Shown: positions 54,316-63,616, numbered from the stretch's first letter. The stretch is DNA of 64,000 nt from Flavobacteriaceae bacterium GSB9 (GCA_022749295.1 CP062007.1:1736001-1800000), one strand, 5' to 3'. Notes: generated by a model not told the origin, from the sequence alone. Numbers and translations are program-made.

Positions 54316-55320
54316 ATGGCAAAAAAACTAATCACATTTGGAGAAGTTATGATGCGTTTATCCCCACCGGGATACTCAAAATTTGCACAAGCCAATTCTT
54401 TAGAACTGGTTTACGGTGGCGGCGAGGCCAATGTAGCCATTTCGTGCGCTTATCTTGGCATGAAAGCAGCACATGCAACCCGATTCCCAGATAATGCTCT
54501 CGGAAAAGCAGCCACACAATTTTTACGCAAACACTGGCTTAGCACAGAGCATGTTATTTATGGTGACAAAATGATGGGTAAATATTTTCTTGAAAAAGGT
54601 GCAGTGCACCGGCCTAGTGAAGTTATTTACGAAAGAGCAGGCTCCGCGTTTTCTTTAATAGAACCTTCAATGATAAACTGGGAAGACGTGCTAAAAGATG
54701 CCGATTGGTTTCATTGGACAGGTATTACCCCTGCCATTTCTGAAGGAGCAGCGATGAGCTGTTTAGAAGCCATAAAAACCGCCAATAAAATGGGCATTAC
54801 AGTATCTGGCGATATTAATTCTAGAGATAACATGTGGAACTACGGAAAATCCATGCAAGATGTTATGCCAAACCTAGTTAAAAATTGCGATATTGTAATT
54901 ACAAGTAGCCGTGGAATTCGAGAGATGTTTGGGCTATGCACCTCAGATGACAAATTTCAAACTTGCGCTGAAAGATTAATGGATACCTTTCCTAGAATTC
55001 AAAAAGTAGCAAAAAAAACAAGAAGATCTATCAGTGCATCACACCAACAAATACAAGGAAAAATATGGAATGGCAAAGAGTATATTAAGGCTGAATTATT
55101 AAACATAACCCATGTAATCGACCGTGTAGGCACCGGAGACGCCTTTGCTTCTGGCCTTATTTATGGGTTGTTACATTATGATGATGATTTACAGGCCTTG
55201 AACTTTGCTACAGCGGCCTGCGCACTAAAACATACTGTTCCTGGAGATGTAAATTTAGTTTCACTAGAAAACGTAATTGACTTGATGGAAGGTGATACTT
55301 CGGGCGCAATAAAAAGGTAA
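54316..55320 (+). CDS. kdgK: 2-dehydro-3-deoxygluconokinase (PfkB family)
   Basis: Phosphorylates 2-keto-3-deoxygluconate, the common intermediate of uronic-acid (pectin, alginate) breakdown. The 334-residue ribokinase-fold protein starts MAKKLITFGEVMMRLSPPGY. It has the first PfkB-type motif YGGGEANVAISCAYLGMKAA and the C-terminal catalytic motif DRVGTGDAFASGLIYG with the base Asp. The GEVMxRLxPPG start is typical of KdgK rather than fructokinase. It is near the GH28 gene but separated by a barrel gene. A strong terminator follows. Confidence 0.87.
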   Translation: MAKKLITFGEVMMRLSPPGYSKFAQANSLELVYGGGEANVAISCAYLGMKAAHATRFPDNALGKAATQFLRKHWLSTEHVIYGDKMMGKYFLEKGAVHRPSEVIYERAGSAFSLIEPSMINWEDVLKDADWFHWTGITPAISEGAAMSCLEAIKTANKMGITVSGDINSRDNMWNYGKSMQDVMPNLVKNCDIVITSSRGIREMFGLCTSDDKFQTCAERLMDTFPRIQKVAKKTRRSISASHQQIQGKIWNGKEYIKAELLNITHVIDRVGTGDAFASGLIYGLLHYDDDLQALNFATAACALKHTVPGDVNLVSLENVIDLMEGDTSGAIKR

Positions 55321-55430
55321 TGTATGTATGTTCTAAAGTGCAATACTTTTTTTTGAAAAGTCTTTAAATACTGCTCTAAGCGAAATATGCCGTAGCATTT
55401 CACAACAATTTACCCTCACAAATTTCACAT

Positions 55431-55466
55431 AAAAAACCCACAAATAATCAGCTTGTGGGTTTTATA
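55431..55466 (+). terminator. Terminator after kdgK
   Basis: AAAACCCACAA (55433-55443) pairs perfectly with TTGTGGGTTTT (55453-55463), 11 bp, ending in four T. The preceding A-run makes it usable on both strands. Confidence 0.75.
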
Positions 55467-55617
55467 AAGTTTTTCAAAAACATCGCTAATCATAACATTT
55501 ATTAGTGTAATTGTAATCCGCAACATGTTTTTCTTTGATTAACAAAAACAAAACCATTAAATTTGGCTCTTTCTTAAAAACTTCTGCATCAATCATACAA
55601 CCAAGGAAAGATTTGAA

Positions 55618-56500
55618 ATGAACCCGAGCATTGAATTAATTCGACTCCTTGCCGTTATAATGATTACATTCACACACACAAGAAATAGTTTGGGTGCAGG
55701 CGTCGCATATTTTATTATTGAGCAACTTCCTACGTATGGCACCGCCATTCTTTCTATAATATCGGGCTATCTTTACTACACCGTTTCAAAAAAGAAAGAT
55801 CACTTATTTCAAAAAAAAAATTAAGAGTTTGGCTATTCCGTTCTTGATAGCCAATGTTGCCGTTCTGGCCTTAGTTTTGATTTTTAATTATGTATTTGGA
55901 CATAATGCACTTAACCGCCTATCAATGGGTTTTTCATTAATCTCAGAAGGCATCTTTGCTTTAAATAGTCCACCCATAAACCCTCCCACTTACTTTATTA
56001 GGGATATTTTTATGATTTTTTGCATCATTGCCCTGTTCACCCAAAAAGAATTTAAAACGTTATTTGTATTGATACCTGTTTTAGCTTTCGGCACACTTAT
56101 TTTAAGAATGGATGTCGCATTTCTTTTTTTAGTTGGTTGTACTTATGCAAAATTTAAACCTAAACTAAGCAAAAGGTTTTTACTGATAGGCACTATAGCC
56201 TGCACACTTCTCGTTTGGGTTTGGTTTTTTAAATATTTGAAATTCCCTTCGGCTTTATTGTTTTTTCTTTTATTGATTGACCTCAAATTTAAGTTTTATA
56301 ATACAGGAAGATTTTCGTATTTATTACATCTATACCATTCACCAATAATGGTAATAAGCTACCCGATTATAAACCTACTTGTCGATGACCCCATCCTTAA
56401 TATTGTCACGCAAATTGCACTGGCCATTGTTGTGGTTTTCCTTCTGTTTTTAATTACTAAGAAATACGAACCATTAAAAATATTAAGTGGTGGAAGATAA
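55618..56500 (+). pseudogene. Acyltransferase-3-like membrane protein, frameshifted at an A10 tract
   Basis: The first frame (55618-55824) starts MNPSIELIRLLAVIMITFTH, the typical acyltransferase-3/OafA start with ELIRLLA and the catalytic His. It stops just after a run of ten A (55811-55820). With one A fewer the frame continues as LFQKKIKSLAIPFLIANVAV through about 220 more residues with seven or so hydrophobic helices and YLLHLYHSPIMVISYP near the end. Together they give a protein of roughly 293 residues, short for the family. The break is either a phase-variable tract, transcriptional slippage, a real mutation, or a homopolymer sequencing error. The substrate is probably a surface sugar or lipid. 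Confidence 0.72.
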
Positions 56501-56517
56501 CCAAAACAAGGTCACAA

Positions 56518-57651
56518 TTATTGCGCTCCACAAATCTCGCCCAAAACCCACAGATAATCGGCTCTCGATTCGACAAAATCTTTTTCAGAAACGTCAATGA
56601 TTTTCACGTTAAAGTCGGTCTGCGATTTTAAGAACTCCAAATAGCCCGAGTTTATTTTTTCCAGATACTCGTTGGCAATATTTTGTTCGTATTCGCGTCC
56701 GCGCTTCTTTATATTTTCCTGTAACCTTTCGGTATTTTGATAGAGATATACGTATAGATCTGGCGTTTTTAAATCTTTGTACATCAAATTGAATAACTTC
56801 CGGTACAGCATAAATTCATCTTCCTGTAAAGTAATTTTCGAAAAAATTAGCGATTTAAACACATCATAATCACTCACAATAAAATCCTTGAACAAGTCAA
56901 GTTGGGCCAAATCGTCGCTTATTTGCTGATAGCGATCAGCCAGAAAAGACATTTCCAGAGCAAAAGCATAACGGTTGGCATCTTCGTAAAATTTAGGTAA
57001 GAATGGGTTATCTGCAAAGCGCTCTAGGATAAGCTTGGCATTAAAATCGTTTGCTATTTTGTTAGCCAAACTGGTTTTCCCCGCACCAATATTACCTTCA
57101 ATAGCGATGTAATTATAGTTTGAAAAGCTGAAAGTTTTACTTGGGTTTTTAAGCCATATATTTATAGGAACTAATTCCGATTGGTCTTCGCATTCTTCCA
57201 ATAAAACAGCTACTATTTTCTGCGAAATTGGATGCTTCACTTTTTCGGCAATATCGTTAAGCGGCATCAGCACAAAACGTCTTTTTTCCATTTCGGGGTG
57301 TGGTACCTGAAGGCTTTCGGTATTAACTATAAAATCTTCGGCAAAAATAATATCCAAATCTATGGAACGCGCTTCGTAGCCAACTCCTTCAGCTCGAATT
57401 CTTCCCATCTGGGTTTCAATACCCAACAACTTTCCAAGAGTTTCTTGAGGACCAAACCGACTGTACAATTCCAAACAACAGTTTAAAAAATCATCACTAT
57501 CAAAACCCAACGCAGGCGATTTGTAAACCCTTGAAATTTTAGAAACATGACCAATTTCTGTGTAAATAGTATCAATGGCTTTTTGCAAGTTTGCAAACTT
57601 ATCTCCCTTGTTACTGCCCAAGGCAATATAAAATTTGTTAGGTGCATTCAT
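56518..57651 (-). CDS. folK: HPPK / deoxynucleoside kinase fusion
   Basis: A 377-residue two-domain enzyme. Residues 1-160 are 6-hydroxymethyl-7,8-dihydropterin pyrophosphokinase (folate synthesis): ALGSNKGDKFANLQKAI, the Asp pair in YEARSIDLDIIFAED, and HPEMEKRRFVLMPL. From about 175 a deoxynucleoside kinase follows: P-loop YIAIEGNIGAGKTSLANKIA, ERFADNPFLPKFYED, and the lid KKRGREYEQNI. It links pterin activation and deoxynucleoside phosphorylation on one chain. The same fusion is familiar in Bacteroidota. Its neighbours do not form a folate operon. Confidence 0.92.
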   Translation of the reverse strand: MNAPNKFYIALGSNKGDKFANLQKAIDTIYTEIGHVSKISRVYKSPALGFDSDDFLNCCLELYSRFGPQETLGKLLGIETQMGRIRAEGVGYEARSIDLDIIFAEDFIVNTESLQVPHPEMEKRRFVLMPLNDIAEKVKHPISQKIVAVLLEECEDQSELVPINIWLKNPSKTFSFSNYNYIAIEGNIGAGKTSLANKIANDFNAKLILERFADNPFLPKFYEDANRYAFALEMSFLADRYQQISDDLAQLDLFKDFIVSDYDVFKSLIFSKITLQEDEFMLYRKLFNLMYKDLKTPDLYVYLYQNTERLQENIKKRGREYEQNIANEYLEKINSGYLEFLKSQTDFNVKIIDVSEKDFVESRADYLWVLGEICGAQ

Positions 57652-57724
57652 TATGAAGCAAAATAATGAAAAGTAAATGGTTTACTTTATATTTACAGAA
57701 CGTAATTTATTCACAAAACAAGCT

Positions 57725-58240
57725 ATGCCAATAATAAAATCAGTAAACGGAGCCACACCGCAAATACCTAAAAATTGTTTTATTGCCGAAAACGCCACTA
57801 TTGTAGGCTATGTTTCCATGGGAGACCAATGCAGCGTGTGGTTTAATGCCGTGGTTCGGGGCGATGTTAATTTTATAAAGATAGGCAACAAAGTAAACAT
57901 TCAAGACGGTGCGGTAATACACTGCACGTATCAAAAATACGGCACCACCATTGGCAACAATGTATCTATTGGCCACAATGCTTTGGTTCATGGTTGTACA
58001 ATAAAAGACAACGTTTTGGTGGGCATGGGCAGTATAATCATGGATGGTTGTGTGGTAGAAAGCAACAGCATCATTGCAGCAGGAGCCGTAGTACCGCAAA
58101 ACACCATCGTTAAAGCCGGCAGTATTTATGCAGGTGTGCCCGCAAAAAAAATAAAAGACATAAGCGAAGAACTCATTTCGGGCGAAATAGACCGTATCGC
58201 CAACAACTACATTACATACTCTAGCTGGTTTAAAGAATAA
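57725..58240 (+). CDS. Gamma-class carbonic anhydrase-like hexapeptide protein
   Basis: A 171-residue left-handed beta-helix protein from ATG 57725. The zinc-ligand region reads VNIQDGAVIHCTYQK (His), then VSIGHNALVHGCTI (two His), with the gamma-CA Arg/Asp in WFNAVVRGDVNFIKIG. It resembles YrdA/CaiE-type proteins, for which CO2 hydration is not always shown. The N-terminal extension to 57677 is not typical. It is probably cytosolic. Confidence 0.88.
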   Translation: MPIIKSVNGATPQIPKNCFIAENATIVGYVSMGDQCSVWFNAVVRGDVNFIKIGNKVNIQDGAVIHCTYQKYGTTIGNNVSIGHNALVHGCTIKDNVLVGMGSIIMDGCVVESNSIIAAGAVVPQNTIVKAGSIYAGVPAKKIKDISEELISGEIDRIANNYITYSSWFKE

Positions 58241-58263
58241 TTCAGACTATCCGCAATACTTTA

Positions 58264-58370
58264 TGTCGTTGCGAAGGAGGCACGACTGACGCAATCTGTT
58301 TGCTTACGAACTCTATTTAATAGATTACTTCGTTGTCCCGATAATTATCGGAACTTCTCTTAATGACAGT
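58264..58370. repeat. Interspersed palindromic repeat, copy 3
   Basis: TGTCGTTGCGAAGGAGGCAC..CGCAATCTG on the left and AGATTACTTCGTTGTC..TCTTAATGACAG on the right are imperfect inverted ends of the same repeat class as 14071-14167. An inner palindrome CCGATAATTATCGG is added. The 185 AT-rich bases from here to rpoD should hold its promoter, but I see no good TAnnTTTG, only a TATACTATATATAAC stretch at about 58517. Confidence 0.65.
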
Positions 58371-58555
58371 TTATGCTCAAAAATGGAAACCATTATTTTC
58401 CAGTTTTTTTCAATTATAGTCCAAAAACCTTAAAATATAGTTAATTTTTATTAAAAAATAGCCTTTTTGAAAATAAAATCGTCAATTTATTAGGATTTTT
58501 GGTTAAATCGTTTATGTTATACTATATATAACTATAATAAACATACACGCAGTAC

Positions 58556-59419
58556 ATGAGGCAATTAAAAATAACAAAACAAGTTACCAATCGCGAATCG
58601 AAATCCTTAGACAAATACCTTCAAGACATAAGCAAAATACCATTAATTACCGCCGAGGAGGAGGTAGAATTAGCACAACGCATTAAAAAAGGAGACCAAA
58701 AAGCATTGGACAAGCTTACAACCGCTAATTTACGTTTTGTTGTTTCCGTCTCAAAACAATACCAAAACCAAGGTTTAAAATTGCCCGATTTAATCAACGA
58801 AGGCAATGCTGGACTGGTAAAAGCAGCCAAACGCTTCGACGAAACCCGTGGTTTTAAATTTATTTCCTATGCTGTTTGGTGGATTCGTCAAGCAATTCTT
58901 CAAGCTTTAGCCGAACAATCTCGAATAGTTAGATTACCTTTGAACAAAATTGGATCTATAAATAAAATCAACAAGGCTTATTCGCATTTAGAACAAACAC
59001 ACGAAAGAGCGCCAAGCGCCCATGAAATTGCCAACAATTTAGACCTTACGGAAAGTAATGTTAAGCAATCGATGAAAATTTCGGGCCGTCATGTATCTAT
59101 GGATGCACCATTAAAGGATGGCGAAGATTTCAGTTTGTACGATGTGGTAAAAACGGAAGAGATGCCGAGCCCCGATTCAGATTTAATTCAAGATTCTTTG
59201 AATGTTGAGGTTAACCGTGCTTTAGATACCTTATCTGAAAAAGAAGCTGAAGTTATTAGACACTATTACGGGATAAGCAAAAAACACCCTATGAGCCTAC
59301 AGGAAATAGGCGATGCCTTTGGATTGACCAGAGAGCGCGTAAGGCAAATAAAAGAAAAAGGGATTCGCAGATTGCGACACACCTCTAAAAGCAAAGTATT
59401 AAAAACGTATTTAGGATAA
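58556..59419 (+). CDS. rpoD: Primary RNA polymerase sigma factor (RpoD)
   Basis: Vegetative sigma factor of the Bacteroidota type. The 287-residue protein lacks region 1.1 and starts [20 protein letters not shown]. Region 1.2 is [20 protein letters not shown], region 2 has [17 protein letters not shown] and [20 protein letters not shown], and region 4.2 is [20 protein letters not shown]. This factor reads the TAnnTTTG promoters seen in the window. Followed 32 bases later by rpsU. Confidence 0.96.
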   Translation: MRQLKITKQVTNRESKSLDKYLQDISKIPLITAEEEVELAQRIKKGDQKALDKLTTANLRFVVSVSKQYQNQGLKLPDLINEGNAGLVKAAKRFDETRGFKFISYAVWWIRQAILQALAEQSRIVRLPLNKIGSINKINKAYSHLEQTHERAPSAHEIANNLDLTESNVKQSMKISGRHVSMDAPLKDGEDFSLYDVVKTEEMPSPDSDLIQDSLNVEVNRALDTLSEKEAEVIRHYYGISKKHPMSLQEIGDAFGLTRERVRQIKEKGIRRLRHTSKSKVLKTYLG

Positions 59420-59451
59420 ACCTAAGTCATTAAATAAACTAAAATCGATAT

Positions 59452-59646
59452 ATGTTAAAAATTATTGTAAAAGATGGCGAAAACATAGAGCGTGCCTTAA
59501 AACGCTACAAACGTAAACACCGCAATATTAAAGTGATGCAAAACCTAAGGGAAAATCAGTTTTTCACTAAACCTTCGGTTAAAAGACGTCGCGAAATCCA
59601 GAAAGCGGCTTATATTCAAAGCTTAAGGGACCAAGAAGAAATATAA
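59452..59646 (+). CDS. rpsU: 30S ribosomal protein S21
   Basis: A 64-residue, strongly basic small-subunit protein: IIVKDGENIERALKRYKRKH, then RRREIQKAAYIQSLRDQEE. Length is normal for Bacteroidota. It is downstream of rpoD, whereas in many bacteria rpsU precedes rpoD, but the two remain linked. A terminator follows. Confidence 0.96.
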   Translation: MLKIIVKDGENIERALKRYKRKHRNIKVMQNLRENQFFTKPSVKRRREIQKAAYIQSLRDQEEI

Positions 59647-59650
59647 CACC

Positions 59651-59692
59651 AAAATGCCTTGTCTTTTACTTAAGATAGGGCATTTTATTTTA
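59651..59692 (+). terminator. Terminator after rpsU (possibly bidirectional)
   Basis: AAAATGCC (59651-59658) pairs with GGCATTTT (59679-59686), with an inner partial helix, followed by ATTTTAAT. It overlaps the 3' end of the convergent small membrane protein gene. Confidence 0.7.
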
Positions 59693-59909
59693 ATCGATTA
59701 ATAGGTCTATCTTCATAGAAATCATCGAAAGTTTTGTCTGTACTGTAATCATCTTTAAGTACTTTGTACACCATGACTAAAACCATCAACTGCCCGAAGC
59801 ACATTGTGTAAAATACCATTCCGAAGGGCATATCCAGACTCACCATAACGGTCAACATCACAAGTAAAAAAGTGGCCAACCCAACAAAAAACATAACTGG
59901 AATTTTCAT
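59685..59909 (-). CDS. Small two-helix membrane protein
   Basis: A 74-residue protein with two hydrophobic segments (about 4-26, PVMFFVGLATFLLVMLTVMV, and 30-50, GMVFYTMCFGQLMVLVMVYK) and an acidic cytosolic tail (TFDDFYEDRP). No family recognised. Its conserved-looking organisation and position between convergent genes suggest it is real. It may form one unit with the M23-like gene upstream (65-base gap). Confidence 0.6.
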   Translation of the reverse strand: MKIPVMFFVGLATFLLVMLTVMVSLDMPFGMVFYTMCFGQLMVLVMVYKVLKDDYSTDKTFDDFYEDRPINRLK

Positions 59910-59974
59910 TTTTTTATTTATAATTTAATGATAAATTACCAGAAAACTTCTTATCAATTTGTTAAAACTACTTA

Positions 59975-60949
59975 TTATTCAATAAGCAACTTCCGTTTCC
60001 TCCATCGCTTTTTTTCTCGCTTGGTCATTTCAAAAGTTACAATTTCGTCGTTATAAAATGTGTAATAGCTTTTATCTGTCTCCAGCTTTAGCACTTGATT
60101 GTCATTAACATAAAACCATGCATTTACATAGTTAAAAATATCATAGATAACATGTTCGCCTTTGTATTTGTCTTTAAAATAATCAATGTCCTTTGCACTT
60201 TTTTTAAGGTAACCTATTGAAAAATGTAATTGGCCCTTTTGTTGATTAGCGTTAACGCCAACTAAACCCAAAGGTGTTGAAGGACAAACAACCTCTCCTA
60301 AACCAACCTTAAATTCATCGAACATCAAAAACTTATATTTTGCCATTGTTCCGTCTTCATGCTCTATAATAATTGAACTCTGGGTTTTTTTTAATCCCTG
60401 CGTTTTCAAATTGATTAGCCTTTCTCCTTTTTTTAAACTGACAACCACCCCTTTTCTAACAGCTAATACGGTATCGTTTGGAAGCGCCTCGAACTCATAC
60501 CACACCCGCCCTTTGTAATTGGGCCTAGGCTCTTTGTTAAACTTCCAATCTAAATCTACCACCTCTACTGTTGAAGTTGATTTTAATGGCAAAATATATT
60601 TAAATTCTAAATCCGGTTTGGCATCGATATCGCCCCAAAAGGTTTTGACGGTTTTCGGCGAATAAGAAAAGCTTATCCTTTCGTTTTTATATGTTGGATA
60701 AAGCGTTGTTAACCGGCCCCCATGGCCATAAACAGAGGTTTTAATAACACCTTCGGTTGTATTCTTTAAATTGGTTAACTTAAAAACAACAAAAACGCTG
60801 CCCGGCGTATTCTTATAATACGAAAATGTAACCGATTTATCTTTATTTCTCACAAACTTAATTCCCGTGGGTTGTGCTCCAGAATATGCAGTTTGTAAAA
60901 TAAATGCAAAAAGCAAAACCAAGACTAATTTTCCTGTTTTAAGCCTCAT
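59975..60949 (-). CDS. Exported M23-peptidase-like protein, zinc ligands missing
   Basis: A 324-residue exported protein (signal peptide ending AYSGA). The C-terminal part has the beta-fold of an M23/LytM domain: VLAVRKGVVVSLKKGERLIN, SSIIIEHEDGTMAKYKF, GLGEVVCPSTPLGLVG, then QLHFSIGY. The HxxxD motif and the second His of the HxH motif are absent; only QLHF keeps one His. It is therefore probably a non-catalytic relative that binds or activates. It lies 14 bases from the DUF2797 gene, same strand. Confidence 0.72.
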   Translation of the reverse strand: MRLKTGKLVLVLLFAFILQTAYSGAQPTGIKFVRNKDKSVTFSYYKNTPGSVFVVFKLTNLKNTTEGVIKTSVYGHGGRLTTLYPTYKNERISFSYSPKTVKTFWGDIDAKPDLEFKYILPLKSTSTVEVVDLDWKFNKEPRPNYKGRVWYEFEALPNDTVLAVRKGVVVSLKKGERLINLKTQGLKKTQSSIIIEHEDGTMAKYKFLMFDEFKVGLGEVVCPSTPLGLVGVNANQQKGQLHFSIGYLKKSAKDIDYFKDKYKGEHVIYDIFNYVNAWFYVNDNQVLKLETDKSYYTFYNDEIVTFEMTKREKKRWRKRKLLIE

Positions 60950-60963
60950 ATAAATTAGTCTCT

Positions 60964-61758
60964 TTACGTCACTAAAATATTAACCACCAACCCTTCATTT
61001 GCGCGCACATTAAAAACGGTGTTATCTTCAAAAATGAGGTATTGTCCCTTTACTCCCACCAGTTTTCCTGAATATTCCTTTTCTTTTTTAATATTTAAAC
61101 TTTTGGGCTTTTCGGGGTATTTCAACACTGGAAACTCTAAATTGGTTTCACGGTTACTTTCAATAAAATATTCTTGGGCTTCATCGGGCACAAAACCTTT
61201 TAATTTTTCACGCCACTCCACTAAATTTTCGTCTTTTATCTCGTTCTTCAACATGGTACGCCAATTGGTTTTATCGCTTACATGCCCTTTTAAAGCTACC
61301 TCCGTTATACCTGCCAAGTAGCGATTGGGTGCTTCAACTATTTCAATGGCCTCATGGGCTCCTTGGTCTATCCAGCGTGTTGGCACTTGGCTTTTTCGAG
61401 TCACCCCCACTTTTACGTTACTCGAATTTGCCAAATACACAATATGGGGTTGCAACTGCACTTTTTTTTCATATTCCAAATCGCGATCTTCCTTGCCTAA
61501 ATGCGCTGTACTCAATTCTGGACGCATTACCCAATCCGCTGCCTGCGGCACATCGAAAAAACAACTTTTACAAAATCCTTGTCGGTAAATGGGCTTATTC
61601 AAACTACAGTTTAAACACTGATATTTAACAAATTGCAAACCAATGGTTTTATCAAGCAATTGGTTTAAGCTTATAAAGTCGTTTTCAAACACCAAATAGT
61701 ATTGAATGGGGCTTGCAAACTCTGTTTCCATTTTTGTTAAAACACCTTGGTAGGTCAT
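60964..61758 (-). CDS. DUF2797 protein
   Basis: A 264-residue cytosolic protein. A Cys4-like zinc site (YQCLNCSLNKPIYRQGFCKS, four Cys including CKSC) near residues 48-70 is followed by HIVYLANSSNVKVGVTRKSQ and TRWIDQGAHEAIEI, the GIY-YIG-like core typical of DUF2797. The C-terminal part (YSGKLVGVKGQYLIFEDNTV) is a small beta-domain. No activity has been assigned as far as I know. The GIY-YIG-like fold suggests nucleic-acid contact. It is divergent from the GH3-like gene. Confidence 0.85.
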   Translation of the reverse strand: MTYQGVLTKMETEFASPIQYYLVFENDFISLNQLLDKTIGLQFVKYQCLNCSLNKPIYRQGFCKSCFFDVPQAADWVMRPELSTAHLGKEDRDLEYEKKVQLQPHIVYLANSSNVKVGVTRKSQVPTRWIDQGAHEAIEIVEAPNRYLAGITEVALKGHVSDKTNWRTMLKNEIKDENLVEWREKLKGFVPDEAQEYFIESNRETNLEFPVLKYPEKPKSLNIKKEKEYSGKLVGVKGQYLIFEDNTVFNVRANEGLVVNILVT

Positions 61759-61800
61759 AAAAAAAAGTATTATTTTTAAAATCTTAAAGATAATTTAAAA

Positions 61801-63321
61801 ATGCCAATACCCATAGTAAATTCCATTGCTTCTTGGTTTTTAAAAAAACGTTTCCATCAAATTGAACTGTTTTTAAAATACCCCAATGAAGTACAAAACG
61901 AATTGCTATTAAGCCTTATCAACAAAGCCAAAAACACAGAGTTTGGCAAGACTTACGATTTTGGCTCAATAAAAAATTATCGAACTTTCGCAGAACGCGT
62001 TCCCATAAAAAACTACGACGGTTGGCAAGAAGATATTGAACGTAGCCGGAGGGGCGAGAACAATATTTTTTGGCCCACACCCATTAAATGGTTTGCCAAA
62101 TCTAGTGGCACTACACGTGCCAAAAGCAAGTTTATTCCGGTAAGCGAAGAATCGTTGGAAGATTGCCACTACGCCGCCAGTAAAGATTTGCTTTGTATGT
62201 ATTTGAACAATAACGAAGATTCGCAATTGTTTACAGGTAAAAGCCTAAGGCTTGGAGGCAGCAAAGAACTTTACAAAGAAAACGGTACAGTATTTGGCGA
62301 TTTGTCGGCTATTTTAATTGACAACATGCCCTTTTGGGCAGAATTTAGCAGTACGCCCAGCAATAAAGTATCTTTAATGAGTGACTGGGAACATAAAATG
62401 CAAGCTATTGTAAACGAAACGATAAATGAAAAAGTAACCAGTTTGGCTGGTGTACCATCTTGGATGTTGGTTTTATTAAACAATGTTTTGGAAACCACAG
62501 GAAAAGAAAGCATCCTTGAAGTTTGGCCAAATCTGGAAGTCTATTTTCACGGCGGGGTTAGCTTTATTCCTTATAAAGACCAATACAAAAAGATACTACC
62601 AAAAAAATCATTTCGATATTACGAAATTTATAATGCTTCGGAAGGTTTTTTTGCCATACAAGACCAAAACAATTCCAACGAACTTTTGCTTATGTTGGAT
62701 TACGGCATCTTTTATGAATTTATCCCCATGAACGTTTATGGAACTTTAGAAGAAAAGGCCATTCCGCTTAGCGAAGTACAACTTGGCCAAAATTACGCCG
62801 TAATCATTACTACAAACGCAGGCTTATGGCGCTATAAAATTGGCGACACCATTAGGTTTACATCACTAAACCCGTACCGGATAAAAGTTTCTGGTCGAAC
62901 AAAGCACCATATTAATGTTTTTGGTGAAGAACTAATTATTGAAAACGCAGAAGCTGCACTTAAAAAAGTTTGCAAACGTACCAAGGCTGAAATTGTAGAT
63001 TTTACCGCAGCGCCTATTTTTATGCTTGGCAAAGAAAAGGGAGCACACGAATGGTTAATCGAATTTAAAACACCTCCAAAAGACATCAACTATTTTAACG
63101 AACTGTTTGACAATGCGTTAAAAGCTCTAAACTCTGATTACGAAGCCAAGCGTTATAATAACATAACTTTAAACAAGCCTAAAATTAATCTTGCGCGCAA
63201 AAACCTGTTTTACGATTGGTTAAAACAAAACAATAAACTAGGTGGCCAACATAAAATACCAAGACTATCAAATACTAGATGCTACATGGATGAACTTTTA
63301 AGTTTGAACCAAAAGCATTAG
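61801..63321 (+). CDS. GH3-family acyl-adenylating enzyme
   Basis: A 506-residue ANL-superfamily protein of the plant GH3 auxin-responsive type found in many Bacteroidota. It shows WFAKSSGTTRAKSKFIPVSE (ATP loop), YNASEGFFAIQDQNN (A5 motif), ITTNAGLWRYKIGDTIRFT and VSGRTKHHINVFGEELIIEN. Such enzymes would adenylate a carboxylate and conjugate it to an amino acid or other nucleophile; the bacterial substrate is unknown. The gene starts at the first ATG, 43 bases from the divergent DUF2797 start. Confidence 0.88.
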   Translation: MPIPIVNSIASWFLKKRFHQIELFLKYPNEVQNELLLSLINKAKNTEFGKTYDFGSIKNYRTFAERVPIKNYDGWQEDIERSRRGENNIFWPTPIKWFAKSSGTTRAKSKFIPVSEESLEDCHYAASKDLLCMYLNNNEDSQLFTGKSLRLGGSKELYKENGTVFGDLSAILIDNMPFWAEFSSTPSNKVSLMSDWEHKMQAIVNETINEKVTSLAGVPSWMLVLLNNVLETTGKESILEVWPNLEVYFHGGVSFIPYKDQYKKILPKKSFRYYEIYNASEGFFAIQDQNNSNELLLMLDYGIFYEFIPMNVYGTLEEKAIPLSEVQLGQNYAVIITTNAGLWRYKIGDTIRFTSLNPYRIKVSGRTKHHINVFGEELIIENAEAALKKVCKRTKAEIVDFTAAPIFMLGKEKGAHEWLIEFKTPPKDINYFNELFDNALKALNSDYEAKRYNNITLNKPKINLARKNLFYDWLKQNNKLGGQHKIPRLSNTRCYMDELLSLNQKH

Positions 63322-63581
63322 CCCAAAAAACCACATATAAATAGAATTTTTTTTATTTTCCAATCAATTGGAAGAACTGTCTGTTTTAAATTCAAATTAT
63401 CAAAAAACGAAATTATCGATTAAGTGTATTGTAAAAAGTTTTTTAAACGAGTATTTCGTCTTATAGTCTAAAAGAATTTTAAAAGCTTTGTGTGTTCTCA
63501 AATAAGCAATACTTTTAAAAAAAATAAGAAAAACTTATAAAGTTTAGATAGCAAATCCATTATTAATTAATATCCATAAAT

Positions 63582-63616
63582 AAAAAAACCACACTAAAAT
63601 AAGTGTGGTTTTTTAC
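63582..63616. terminator. Bidirectional terminator between GH3-like gene and clpX
   Basis: AAAACCACACT (63585-63595) pairs perfectly with AGTGTGGTTTT (63602-63612), with six T after it on the plus strand and an A7-T7 flank on the other. The rest of the 315-base gap (63322-63636) is AT-rich with nothing recognised. Confidence 0.85.
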
